Positions 16,284-26,387 of a DNA stretch of 64,000 bases are shown here, piece by piece. Origin of the DNA: Candidatus Zymogenaceae bacterium (GTDB taxonomy: Bacteria; Desulfobacterota; Zymogenia; Zymogenales; Zymogenaceae); NCBI GenBank assembly GCA_016931225.1, contig JAFGFE010000014.1:1-64000 (forward strand). Direction: 5' to 3'. Position 1 is the first letter of the stretch. Every line of letters starts with the position of its first letter. The translations under genes were made by a program, and so were the position numbers. Under the pieces are notes generated by a model that saw nothing but the letters and a program-made list of their open reading frames with translations, searched no databases and had not been told where the DNA came from.

Positions 16284-16987
16284 ATCGCCTCCGGTACGGT
16301 GCGTGCGGGGAGTGTGACCACTCTGTCGGAAAAGGAAAGCCAGGTATCGTCGTGGGAGACCGAGAGGATCGTCACATCCGTAAGAGACGCAAGCAAGAGC
16401 TGAACGGCCCGGGTGGCTTCCTTGTCCAGGGCGGACGACGCCTCGTCAAGAAGCAGCAGCGGCCGCTGAAGCAGCAGGGCACCGATCAACGCAACGCGCT
16501 GCTTTTCACCGCCGGAAAGCTCCGTCATCTGTGAATCCAGAATCGAGAGGGAGAGGAGCAGCCTCTCGCACAGGTCCTGGATATGTATCAGGTTCTGTCT
16601 CAGGTGCCTGTTCGCCCGATAGGTGAAGGGTTTCTCCAGAATTTCACCGACCGTGCCGTCGCCCAGCTCCGGCTCCTGGGCCACGTGCGCCGCACTCCTT
16701 CGTACCTGCCACACCGTTTTTTCAGAAAGCTCGCGGCCGAAAACAGAGATGGTGCCTTCACGGGGGACGAGAAATCCGAGAATACATTTGAGGATGGAGG
16801 TTTTCCCCGACCCGGACGGCCCGGACAGGGCCACCTTTTCCCCCCGTTCGACCGTCAGGGAGAGGTTCTCAAACAGCGTGGTGTTCCCGAACCGAATCGT
16901 CAACCCCCGGATGTCCACGGCATGCGCGGCCCGGTCTTCCCGCTGTGAGGCGTCATTTCTGTCGTACACTGTGGAGAATAAATACAT
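16280..16987 (-). CDS. fetA: FetA-like ABC transporter ATPase
   Basis: A 235-residue ATPase. Walker A GPSGSGKT is at residues 56-63, the signature is LSGGEKQR, Walker B is LLLLDEASSALD and the switch His is in SVSHDDTW. This single-domain ATPase pairs with the FetB-like permease, which overlaps it by four bases. The frame is open to 17062, but the upstream part encodes an unlikely hydrophobic leader, so ATG 16987 is preferred even though no clear Shine-Dalgarno site is seen. Between this gene and the Cys-rich peptide gene (17224) lie about 240 bases in which I see nothing definite. Confidence 0.85.
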   Translation of the reverse strand: MYLFSTVYDRNDASQREDRAAHAVDIRGLTIRFGNTTLFENLSLTVERGEKVALSGPSGSGKTSILKCILGFLVPREGTISVFGRELSEKTVWQVRRSAAHVAQEPELGDGTVGEILEKPFTYRANRHLRQNLIHIQDLCERLLLSLSILDSQMTELSGGEKQRVALIGALLLQRPLLLLDEASSALDKEATRAVQLLLASLTDVTILSVSHDDTWLSFSDRVVTLPARTVPEAI

Positions 16988-17223
16988 ACTGTCGGAAATG
17001 ATAAAGAACCGGGAGGAAAAAGGCAAGATGAAAAGGCGGGGCGACGGTGTATATCGTACCATACGAGGTGATATGCACCCGTCACGGGAGCGTCGAAGAA
17101 AAAAGGCCGCGAACCGCCGGGGAGGATTCCGCCTTCAAAAAAGGGGGTGCAGGGTCAAATCCGGTATCTCCCGTCGAGTTGTGCGGCCTCAGGTGAAAGG
17201 TTAAAAACGGAGCGTCTTGTGGA

Positions 17224-17394
17224 TTATCCTTTCGATGTGTCTTTCGCTGTTTCGGAACACTCTTTTGGCATGGTGCACCCGCATCCGCATCCGGCGCAGC
17301 CGTCGTTATCACCCTTCATCGTTCGATACAACGATCGTATCCCGAAAAGCAGTGCGCCGAAAACAATGACACTTACAATAATTGTTTCCATCAT
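17224..17394 (-). CDS. FeoB-associated Cys-rich membrane protein
   Basis: A 56-residue protein, missed by a length cut-off. One N-terminal membrane helix (IIVSVIVFGALLFGI) is followed by a basic turn and a Cys-rich tail (CAGCGCGC, then MPKEC). This layout matches the FeoB-associated Cys-rich protein family, usually found next to feoB, which probably serves as a partner of the ferrous iron channel in the way FeoC does. GGAGA lies five bases before the first of two adjacent ATG codons. It begins 10 bases after the feoB stop, so it is the last gene of the feo operon. Confidence 0.85.
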   Translation of the reverse strand: MMETIIVSVIVFGALLFGIRSLYRTMKGDNDGCAGCGCGCTMPKECSETAKDTSKG

Positions 17395-17403
17395 ATATCT
17401 CTC

Positions 17404-19548
17404 CTATCCCGTGCCGATGCCGAGGAGGCTCCCGACCTGGTAGACCAGTACCGTCAGCACCCACGCAAGGGCCGTCAGCGCGAAGAGCTGGAAGAGCGCC
17501 CATTTCCAGGAGTTGCTCTCTCTCTTGGTGATGGCGATGGTCGCCATGCACGGCGCGCTGATGAGGCAGAACAGCATGATGCAGAAGCCGATCAGCGGAT
17601 TGTAGTTTGCCTGTAGTTTTTCACGAAGGCTTTCGGACTCCTCGTCCGCCTCTCCCACCGAATAGACGATTCCCATTTGGGCCACGAAGACCTCCTTGGC
17701 GGCGAAGGCGCCGATGAGGGCCGTGCCGATCTTCCAGTCGAATCCCATCGGTTTCAGGATGGGCTCCAGCCCGTGGCCGATACGGCCCGCGATGCTGTAT
17801 GTCAGCGCCGCTTCCCCCTCCTCGTTGTCGATGGTCGCGATAATCTCCTCTTTTTCCTCGTCGGAGACGTCAAGGGCTTCGATATTGACCCTTTCGGCCT
17901 CGAAGCGGGCCGTCTCATCCTCGGGGAGCCCCGGGTAGGCGATCATCGCCCATAGGACGATCGAGATGACCAGGATGATGGTGCCGGCCTTTTTCAGGTA
18001 CAGCCAGCATCTCTCCCACATATGGATCAAAACGCCCTTGATGGTGGGCATCCGATACGGCGGCAGCTCCATCACGAACGGTGCGGTCTCCCCCTTGAAA
18101 AGGGTGCTCCGCAGTACCTTCGCGGCGATGATGGCCAGCACGATGCCGATGATGTAGATGATCCAGAGCATCGGGGCGTGAAAGGCCTGGGGGAAGAAGG
18201 CGGGGATGATGAGCGCGTAGATCGGCAGCCGCGCACCGCAGCTCATCAGCGGCACCACGAGCATCGTGGTGAGGCGGTCCCGCTCGTTCTCGATGGTCCT
18301 GGTCGCCATGATCGCCGGTATCGAACACCCGAACCCTATCAGCATGGGGATGAAGCTCTTGCCGTGCAGGCCGATCTTGTTCATCAATCGATCCATGATG
18401 AACGCCGCCCTGGCCATGTAGCCGGTGTCTTCCAGAAAGGCGATGGCAATGAATAACAGCAGGATGTTCGGTGTAAAGATCAGGACGCCGCCGACGCCCG
18501 CGATGATGCCGTCCACCAGAAGGGATTTCAGGGCGCTCTCGGAGCCCGCCGGCCACCAGCCGGACACCGTAACGCCGAGCCAGCCGACGAACTGGTCGAG
18601 CCAGTCCATGAACGGGGCGCCCAGTGTAAAGGTGAGTTGAAAGACCAGGTACATCAGCCCCAGGAAGATGGGGATCCCGAGGATGCGGTTGACAACGACC
18701 GTGTCTATCTTATCCGATATGGTATGGCGGATTTCGATGGTCGAGCGGACGGACTCCTGGCACGCCCCGGAGATGTATCCGTATCTGCTCCCGGCAATGG
18801 CGGTCTCGGGATGCTCGCCGATGATCTTCTCGATGCGCTCGGCGCTCCTGTCGAGCTGGTCGTTGACTTTTGGTGAGTCGATCATGGATACAATGTCCTT
18901 GTCGTTTTCCAAAAGCTTCGTGGCCAGCCATCGGGGGTCATACTCCTCGGGGTACGCGCCGTTTTTACCGAGTAAGGATGTGATGTGCGTGATTTCCTCC
19001 TCGATCTCACGGCCGTAGTCGAGGGTAAACGGTTCTCTCACTTTTGTGCCGACATCGGCCGTCGCCACAATGGCCTCAAGCAGCTCCTTCATCCCTCTCC
19101 CCTTGTGCCCCACGGTCGAGACAATGGGCGCACCGAGGAATGTGGAGAGTTTTTCGGTGTCGATGGCAAATCCGCGCGCCCCCGCCTGATCGCTCATGTT
19201 GAAGGCGAGAACCAGGGGTACTCCCAGCTCCATGAGCTGTATCGTCAGGTACAGGTTTCGCTCAAGGTTCGACGAGTCGATGATGTCGACGATGACATCC
19301 GGCCTTTCATGAATTATAAAGCGGCGCGCCACCAGCTCATCGGCGGAATATGCGGTCAGGCTGTATGTGCCGGGCAGGTCGATGAATTTGATTTCGACAC
19401 CGTTGTGCCGACAGGTCCCCTCCTTGCTTTCCACCGTGACGCCGGGGTAATTGCCGACGTGCTGGCGGGCGCCGGTCAGATTGTTGAATATGGTTGTCTT
19501 GCCCGAGTTGGGATTTCCCACAAGGGCGACGGTGAGTGTTTGTTTCAT
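17404..19548 (-). CDS. feoB: ferrous iron transporter FeoB (first copy)
   Basis: A 714-residue inner-membrane Fe(II) transporter. The N-terminal G domain carries G1 GNPNSGKT (about 10-17), G3 [12 protein letters not shown] and G4 NMSD. The helical NFeoB region follows, then the membrane part with the two Gate repeats (GCSIPAIMATRT and SCGARLPIYALI) and the C-terminal SAPCMATIAI segment. Conserved pore-region Cys residues are present. I chose ATG 19548 because GAGAGGAAAACC precedes it; the frame is open 48 bases further up. A TTAG-N6-CTAA operator lies 54 bases upstream. It is followed by the Cys-rich partner and preceded by feoA. Confidence 0.95.
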   Translation of the reverse strand: MKQTLTVALVGNPNSGKTTIFNNLTGARQHVGNYPGVTVESKEGTCRHNGVEIKFIDLPGTYSLTAYSADELVARRFIIHERPDVIVDIIDSSNLERNLYLTIQLMELGVPLVLAFNMSDQAGARGFAIDTEKLSTFLGAPIVSTVGHKGRGMKELLEAIVATADVGTKVREPFTLDYGREIEEEITHITSLLGKNGAYPEEYDPRWLATKLLENDKDIVSMIDSPKVNDQLDRSAERIEKIIGEHPETAIAGSRYGYISGACQESVRSTIEIRHTISDKIDTVVVNRILGIPIFLGLMYLVFQLTFTLGAPFMDWLDQFVGWLGVTVSGWWPAGSESALKSLLVDGIIAGVGGVLIFTPNILLLFIAIAFLEDTGYMARAAFIMDRLMNKIGLHGKSFIPMLIGFGCSIPAIMATRTIENERDRLTTMLVVPLMSCGARLPIYALIIPAFFPQAFHAPMLWIIYIIGIVLAIIAAKVLRSTLFKGETAPFVMELPPYRMPTIKGVLIHMWERCWLYLKKAGTIILVISIVLWAMIAYPGLPEDETARFEAERVNIEALDVSDEEKEEIIATIDNEEGEAALTYSIAGRIGHGLEPILKPMGFDWKIGTALIGAFAAKEVFVAQMGIVYSVGEADEESESLREKLQANYNPLIGFCIMLFCLISAPCMATIAITKRESNSWKWALFQLFALTALAWVLTVLVYQVGSLLGIGTG

Positions 19549-19601
19549 GGTTTTCCTCTCCCCTCTTTTGCAATATGTGAATTTTAGGCGGGTCAATAAA
19601 A

Positions 19602-19617
19602 TTTAGGCATGACTAAA
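19602..19617. promoter_or_regulatory. DtxR-type operator upstream of feoB (site A)
   Basis: TTTAG-GCATGA-CTAAA, with perfect arms. A weaker half copy (TTTAGGCGGGTCAATAA) lies about 20 bases nearer feoB. It matches three other sites in this window (20658, 25379, 26245). Confidence 0.7.
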
Positions 19618-19634
19618 GTTATCCCCAAAAAAAA

Positions 19635-19892
19635 TCATTCCGCCATGATTTTTTCGGCCATACCCCTGCCCAGCACGATTCGGCATCCGCAGAGCGCGAC
19701 GATAACCGGCCCCCGTTGGGCGTTTTGAAGCACCTCGATGCTTACGCCCGTTACCAGGCCCATGGCGCACAGCCTCCCGGTGAGCCCGTGACCCGCCGTG
19801 ATAGACACAATCCGCGCCATCGCACCGGTTTCCACCTCGGTCAGGGGCACAGGAAGTGCGTGTTCAATGACAGATGTGCTATATCTTCTCAA
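19635..19892 (-). CDS. feoA: FeoA domain protein, TTG start
   Basis: An 85-residue SH3-like FeoA protein (MARIVSITAGHGLTGRLCAM, GVSIEVLQNAQRGPVIVALC, IVLGRGMAEKI) that should act with FeoB at the membrane. The start is not an ATG: TTG 19892 follows GGAGG by nine bases and lies inside the last codons of the DtxR-FeoA fusion, overlapping it by 14 bases, which implies translational coupling. The longer frame upstream is out-of-frame sequence of the fusion gene. It is the second FeoA domain encoded in this operon. Confidence 0.85.
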   Translation of the reverse strand: MRRYSTSVIEHALPVPLTEVETGAMARIVSITAGHGLTGRLCAMGLVTGVSIEVLQNAQRGPVIVALCGCRIVLGRGMAEKIMAE

Positions 19893-20112
19893 CTTCGATT
19901 CCCTCCGCTTCGTCCTTGCGTAAGGAAAGATGATATCCCCTGACCTTGATTTCGACGGGATCTCCCAGGGGCGCCACCCGCTCGACCTCGAGCACCGCGC
20001 CGGGCGTGACGCCCATTTCAGCGATGCGCTTGTGTGTCTCCCCCCGGGTGGCGATTTTGACAACCTTGCATTTCTGTCCCGGTTCCAAATCCTTCAACCG
20101 TACATCCTTCAT
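19879..20112 (-). other. possible internal start giving a free FeoA domain
   Basis: In-frame ATG 20112 begins MKDVRLKDLEPGQK, the normal start of a FeoA protein. GGAGG (20123-20127) lies 10 bases upstream, within the fusion gene. A 77-residue FeoA could therefore be made in addition to the fusion. Confidence 0.4.
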
Positions 20113-20634
20113 GGCATTGTTACCTCCTTTTGCCTTTTGTTCTTTTACTTCCTTAAGAGTATATTCAATACAATCGTCGCAGTTGTCCTGGACTCTTCCG
20201 TAGTCGCACTGATATCCGAATCCGGCGATCCACTTGGAGCCGGCCCTTGGACAGACCTCTATGAAGTCGGCGAACTGGATGAACCGCTCGAGGATAACCC
20301 TGGGAATGGAGTGCTCCATCCGGCAGGCGGCGTCATCGGCTGTCGCCTCGTCCACAGAAAGGACCTTCACAAAAAAATCCCGCAGCACTTCGTGGCGTCG
20401 GACCACATCCTTGGCGGCTGTCCTTCCCCGGTCGGTCAGTGTGATGACATCGTATGGGGCGTAGTGTATCAGTTTCTTTTCCGTCAGGGTACGAAGGGCC
20501 CCGGTCACCGAGGCGTTGCTGACTTTCAGCCGCTTGGCGATGTCTTTCGGCCTCACCGCCTGCTTTTCGTTGATGACGTGGAAAATCACCTCGAGGTAAT
20601 CTTCCATGCTGGCTGAGAGAGATTCAGTCTGCAT
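19879..20634 (-). CDS. DtxR-family iron repressor fused to a FeoA domain
   Basis: A 251-residue protein. The winged helix (1-65) has VSNASVTGALRTL as the likely recognition region. The dimerisation domain carries the DtxR metal-ligand pattern: Met10, His81 and C104-R-M-E107-H108. A Cys cluster follows (C128, C143, C152, C155). Residues 175-251 form a complete FeoA (SH3-like) domain. DtxR proteins with C-terminal SH3 domains are known; here the tail is a full FeoA-like unit next to feoA and feoB. ATG 20634 was chosen with AGGTG upstream. It is autoregulated, to judge from the operator abutting its own -10 box. Confidence 0.9.
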   Translation of the reverse strand: MQTESLSASMEDYLEVIFHVINEKQAVRPKDIAKRLKVSNASVTGALRTLTEKKLIHYAPYDVITLTDRGRTAAKDVVRRHEVLRDFFVKVLSVDEATADDAACRMEHSIPRVILERFIQFADFIEVCPRAGSKWIAGFGYQCDYGRVQDNCDDCIEYTLKEVKEQKAKGGNNAMKDVRLKDLEPGQKCKVVKIATRGETHKRIAEMGVTPGAVLEVERVAPLGDPVEIKVRGYHLSLRKDEAEGIEVEKI

Positions 20635-20657
20635 ATCGAGAAGCACCTTTCAGAAAG

Positions 20658-20702
20658 TTTAGGGAAGGCTAAAATAATATGTTATAACGAACATCATGTC
20701 AA
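20658..20702 (-). promoter_or_regulatory. promoter and operator of the DtxR-FeoA/feo operon (site B)
   Basis: On the minus strand TTGACA (20697-20702), a 17-base spacer and TATTAT (20674-20679). The palindrome TTTAG-CCTTCC-CTAAA on that strand (20658-20673) touches the -10 box and covers the start site. This is a classic repressor layout. Confidence 0.8.
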
Positions 20703-20896
20703 GTCTTTTTTTCAAAGGGTGCTTTTGTGTGATGGATCATTCAAATGACGCCCCGGGGCTGTTTCTGTCTGAGAAGAGAAGAGGCGGCCGGACGATGGAC
20801 TCGTTCGAGGAATTTAGTGTCCGGCACATGAACCCGTGGTGTATTGATGGAGTATGTGAAGAGGATACCCTATTGTGTGTTGTGTGCTGAAATCGT

Positions 20897-20941
20897 TTGA
20901 CATGGGTCTGTTCGCGTAATAAAATACCGAAATTATTCGGT
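20897..20941 (+). promoter_or_regulatory. promoter and palindrome before the DUF1007/NicO operon
   Basis: TTGACA (20897-20902), a 17-base spacer and TAAAAT (20920-20925). The perfect inverted repeat ACCGAA-ATTA-TTCGGT (20926-20941) follows directly, over the expected start site. It is a likely metal-regulator operator and differs from the DtxR-type sites. Confidence 0.7.
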
Positions 20942-20955
20942 TTGTCGGTTTTTTG

Positions 20956-21555
20956 ATGAAGAAGAAGCTTCTCTCTCTCTTGGCGGCGTTTCTTTTTTGT
21001 GTCCATGCGGGTCCGGTGCTGTCTCACCCTCATGTGTTCATTGACGCGGAACTGGTTTTCGTGTTTGACGATGGGGGACTTGTGGGGATCAGAGAACGGT
21101 GGGTGTTTGACGAGATGTTTAGTCAGGGACTCCTGAGCGATTTCGGCGCGGAGGACGGCCGCCTGACGAATGAGACCGTCGTGCTTTTGCGGGATATCTT
21201 TTATGAAAATACCAGGGACTATAATTATTACAACATCTTGACAATAGACGGACAGGAGCACACCATCGAATCTCTGCGGGACTTCTCCGTATACACCGAG
21301 GACTACCGGATCGTCTACGAGTTCTTCGTGCCGTGCCGGGTTGCGGCGCCTCCAAGCGGCGAGAAGCGGGTGCAGGTGTTGTTGTTCGACGAAACGATTT
21401 ATACACATCTTACCATTGCCGAATATCGGATGGAGACCCAGAGTAATCACGATGCCCTTGTGGTTGATCTGAAATATGAGATGCACGATGAGGTTATTAC
21501 TCCCCTGGGGTCACTTGTCCCGGATTCGGTGGTCGCCGCGTTTCGAAAAAAATGA
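20956..21555 (+). CDS. DUF1007 family periplasmic protein
   Basis: A 199-residue protein with a cleavable signal peptide (about 1-23), then at the mature N terminus the motif HPHVFIDAEL, typical of DUF1007. The His pair near the mature N terminus and the Asp/Glu-rich body suggest metal binding. DUF1007 genes usually lie beside NicO-type nickel/cobalt or zinc-linked transporters, and here a NicO gene overlaps the stop by four bases. ATG 20956 is preferred over the TTG just before it; no Shine-Dalgarno site is obvious, and the leader after the promoter is short (about 25 bases). Confidence 0.8.
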   Translation: MKKKLLSLLAAFLFCVHAGPVLSHPHVFIDAELVFVFDDGGLVGIRERWVFDEMFSQGLLSDFGAEDGRLTNETVVLLRDIFYENTRDYNYYNILTIDGQEHTIESLRDFSVYTEDYRIVYEFFVPCRVAAPPSGEKRVQVLLFDETIYTHLTIAEYRMETQSNHDALVVDLKYEMHDEVITPLGSLVPDSVVAAFRKK

Positions 21556-22472
21556 AGCGATTAATTTGTATCGGTATCGTATGCGTGTTCTTTCTTCTGC
21601 CTCCCTGTATTGCACCGGCGCAGAATCCGTTCCTGGACCGGGGCGGGGACGATACAGAGGTCGAGGAGCCTGAAACGAACATCTCGCCGCCCCCCTTCCT
21701 TCAAAAGGTTCCATCTCGAATTGCACTTTGGCAGAAACACCTCAGAGACAGGATGGCGACCGTCGGCAGGGCTGTCCGGGATCATCCCTTCGGGTCGTCC
21801 TTCTGGTTTTTTCTGGCGATGTCTTTCGCATACGGCGTCATTCATGCCGTGGGCCCCGGACACGGGAAAACGATAGTTGCGTCCTATTTCCTGAACCGTC
21901 ACGGGACGCTGCGTGACGGAATCCTGATGTCCTCCCTCATCGCCCTCTTTCATGTCGGATCTGCGACGGCGATTATAATGGGTCTGTACGCGGTCTTTAA
22001 AACCACGGGTATGTCTTCCTTCGAACAGGCAAGCCCGGTACTCCAGCGCGTGAGCTTCGCCCTGTTGTTTCTTGTCGGGGTGTTTCTTTTTTCAAAGACG
22101 ATCTATGAGCTTGTGAACGGCGGGGAGAGGTCCGCCGACCATACACAGAATGCGCCCGTGAAGGGGGGAGTTGTCGTCACCGCGCTGGCCACGGGGATGG
22201 TGCCCTGTCCCGGCGCGGCCATTATTCTCTCTTTTGCGATTATCATCGGGATACCCGGTACCGGACTTATCTCGATGCTGTGTGTCGCCCTGGGAATGGG
22301 GCTGACCGTCTCCTGTGCGGCGGTCGCCACAATTCTCTCCCGCAAAGCCATGTTCCATGTCGTCGGGCGCAACCGCAAGGCGTTTTTGTGGACATACGGT
22401 ATCGTTTCGATTACAGGATCGATCCTCCTGATGTCGTTGAGTGGATTGATGTTTCTGTATCACCTGGGATAG
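21552..22472 (+). CDS. NicO-family nickel/cobalt transporter
   Basis: A 306-residue membrane protein. A signal-like N terminus (to about 24) and a Pro-rich linker precede about six hydrophobic segments. The motif YGVIHAVGPGHGKT (about 95-108) is the family signature; its His residues are implicated in metal passage. The later TGMVPCPGAAIIL matches the second conserved block. Members such as RcnA export Ni/Co, while others import, and the direction cannot be told here. The start ATG overlaps the DUF1007 stop (ATGA), so the pair is one operon behind the palindromic promoter at 20897. Confidence 0.85.
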   Translation: MKRLICIGIVCVFFLLPPCIAPAQNPFLDRGGDDTEVEEPETNISPPPFLQKVPSRIALWQKHLRDRMATVGRAVRDHPFGSSFWFFLAMSFAYGVIHAVGPGHGKTIVASYFLNRHGTLRDGILMSSLIALFHVGSATAIIMGLYAVFKTTGMSSFEQASPVLQRVSFALLFLVGVFLFSKTIYELVNGGERSADHTQNAPVKGGVVVTALATGMVPCPGAAIILSFAIIIGIPGTGLISMLCVALGMGLTVSCAAVATILSRKAMFHVVGRNRKAFLWTYGIVSITGSILLMSLSGLMFLYHLG

Positions 22473-22511
22473 AGGGCGCTGCGCCCGGGAAAACCGGCTT
22501 GGAAAAGCGAA

Positions 22512-22537
22512 GGGGGATGCGTCGCCACACATCCCCC
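22512..22537. terminator. candidate bidirectional hairpin between nicO and lon
   Basis: A perfect 8-bp stem GGGGGATG/CATCCCCC lies between the two convergent genes. No strong T run follows on either strand, so termination activity is uncertain. Confidence 0.4.
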
Positions 22538-22575
22538 AAAATAATCTATCGTCGTGTAATCTGTAGTCTTTAATA

Positions 22576-25083
<2,508 letters not shown>

Positions 25084-25273
25084 ATTTATTTCTCCTTTAT
25101 CCGCATCACATCGCCCCGGCAATCCCCGAGACCGTCTCGCAAAGCGTTCTTCATTCCCGGAAATCAGAGGTGATTGATATAACGGCTGTATCTCTTTCTC
25201 GTTTTTGATATTATTGCATCGAGGTCCGTCGATGGCTCCCATCGGCGGCGCTCGATTTACAGGCGCACAGATA

Positions 25274-25305
25274 ATGTAATCATCCCCGGGTGCATTTCAA
25301 GGGGG
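25274..25305 (-). promoter_or_regulatory. possible heat-shock-like promoter of lon
   Basis: On the minus strand CCCCCTTGAAA (25295-25305) resembles the sigma32 -35 element; TACATT lies about 15 bases downstream (25274-25279). The -10 part is a poor sigma32 match. The leader to the lon start would be about 190 bases. Confidence 0.3.
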
Positions 25306-25365
25306 CGTGCTGTTTTTTCACGGGTTTTTCCCGATTCGGTCGTGTGGTTTTTTTCGTGATTTCAC

Positions 25366-25395
25366 TTGACAAAAAAGATTAGGTATGGCTAACAT
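25366..25395 (+). promoter_or_regulatory. promoter with DtxR-type operator before the Fur-FeoA gene (site C)
   Basis: TTGACA (25366-25371) and TAACAT (25390-25395) are 18 bases apart. The palindrome TTAG-GTATGG-CTAA (25379-25392) fills the spacer, a repressing position. TATACT at 25395-25400 is an alternative -10 with a longer spacer. Confidence 0.7.
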
Positions 25396-25511
25396 ATACT
25401 CAGAGACTCTTTTAAAGAAATTATCCTCTCATGACCGCCCCGTTCTTCACCACGTTGATGAGTGTGGATCGGTACGGGTTGGTGTACAGACGGCGGCGAA
25501 GGGAAAAAGAT

Positions 25512-26225
25512 ATGCCCCGAAATTTTTCAGAAGGGTCGAGAAAGGGTAGACAGAAGATTTTTGAGGAATTCAAGGCCATTTTCGCCGAGGACGGCGGAGG
25601 GGACGTCGAAGAACGCCTGAGGCTGCTCTCCCTTTTTCTGGAGAACGGATCTCACCTGACCATGGACGGGCTGGAAAAGCTGGTACGGGAGAACGGCTGG
25701 GACTTGGAACCGGAGACCCTTCAATCCTACATCGCGACCTTTATCAACTACGGTATCATTCACCGGATACGTCTCGACGGCGGGAAGGTGCTCTATGAAT
25801 ACCGGGACCTGAACACGCACCACGACCATATGGTGTGTGTCAAGTGCGGCAGGATACAGGAGTTCACCGATCCCCGGATAGAGGCCCTTCAGGAGAGAAA
25901 CGCTCACTTCCGCGGATTTATCCCCCTGCGGCACAATATGACCCTGTATGGGCTGTGTCCGAAATGCAGCGGGGAGCGGGAGCGGGTCATGCCGCTGTCT
26001 CTGGTGTCCGAGGGTGAAATCGTCCGCATCACCGATATCGGCGGCGGTCGAAGAATCCGCCAGCGACTGGTCTCCATGGGGCTGGTGCCTGGCAAGGACC
26101 TGGAGGTCATCAGGACACCGGGGCCCGGCCCGGCGGTGGTGGCGGTGGACGGCAGCCGTATCGCCCTGGGTCAGGTTCTTTCCCGGAAGGTCCTGGTCTC
26201 CACCAATGGGACCGAGGAGACATAA
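25512..26225 (+). CDS. Fur-family regulator fused to a FeoA domain
   Basis: A 237-residue protein. Residues about 12-95 form a Fur-like winged helix. The dimerisation part carries HHDHMVCVKCGRIQEF (His103-104, His106, Cys109, Cys112), and the second CxxC pair C149-PK-C152 completes the Zn site. Residues 159-232 are a FeoA domain (MPLSLVSEGEIVRITDIGGG, RRIRQRLVSMGLVPG). I start at ATG 25512; the open frame to 25431 has no site and an Arg-rich leader. It lies upstream of a second feoB and behind a DtxR-type site. This mirrors the DtxR-FeoA fusion of the first feo cluster with a different DNA-binding family. Confidence 0.88.
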   Translation: MPRNFSEGSRKGRQKIFEEFKAIFAEDGGGDVEERLRLLSLFLENGSHLTMDGLEKLVRENGWDLEPETLQSYIATFINYGIIHRIRLDGGKVLYEYRDLNTHHDHMVCVKCGRIQEFTDPRIEALQERNAHFRGFIPLRHNMTLYGLCPKCSGERERVMPLSLVSEGEIVRITDIGGGRRIRQRLVSMGLVPGKDLEVIRTPGPGPAVVAVDGSRIALGQVLSRKVLVSTNGTEET

Positions 26226-26244
26226 AAAATTTTTGCTCCAATAA

Positions 26245-26258
26245 TTAGGCGTGACTAA
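26245..26258. promoter_or_regulatory. DtxR-type operator upstream of the second feoB (site D)
   Basis: TTAG-GCGTGA-CTAA lies 20 bases after the Fur-FeoA stop and 130 bases before the feoB start, so feoB can be controlled apart from the regulator. A clear -10/-35 pair was not found around it. Confidence 0.65.
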
Positions 26259-26387
26259 CTTCCGTATCGATGGTACAAACGTACGGGGGTCGGTACACGT
26301 GTATCGTTCGGGGGACGGCCGATACCGTATCGGCCTCACAGCGCACGAAAAGAACACCCTCAATGACATAATCGCAAAAAGCCTCTC

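Noticed and set aside
16988-17062. N-terminal hydrophobic extension of the FetA-like ATPase
   Set aside because: ABC ATPases of this type are cytosolic and start close to the domain. The extension has no ribosome site.
20696-20890. A 64-codon plus-strand frame with several Cys
   Set aside because: It overlaps the DtxR-FeoA promoter region, has no convincing ribosome site and no recognisable motif. A shorter start at 20794 is possible but not supported enough to list.
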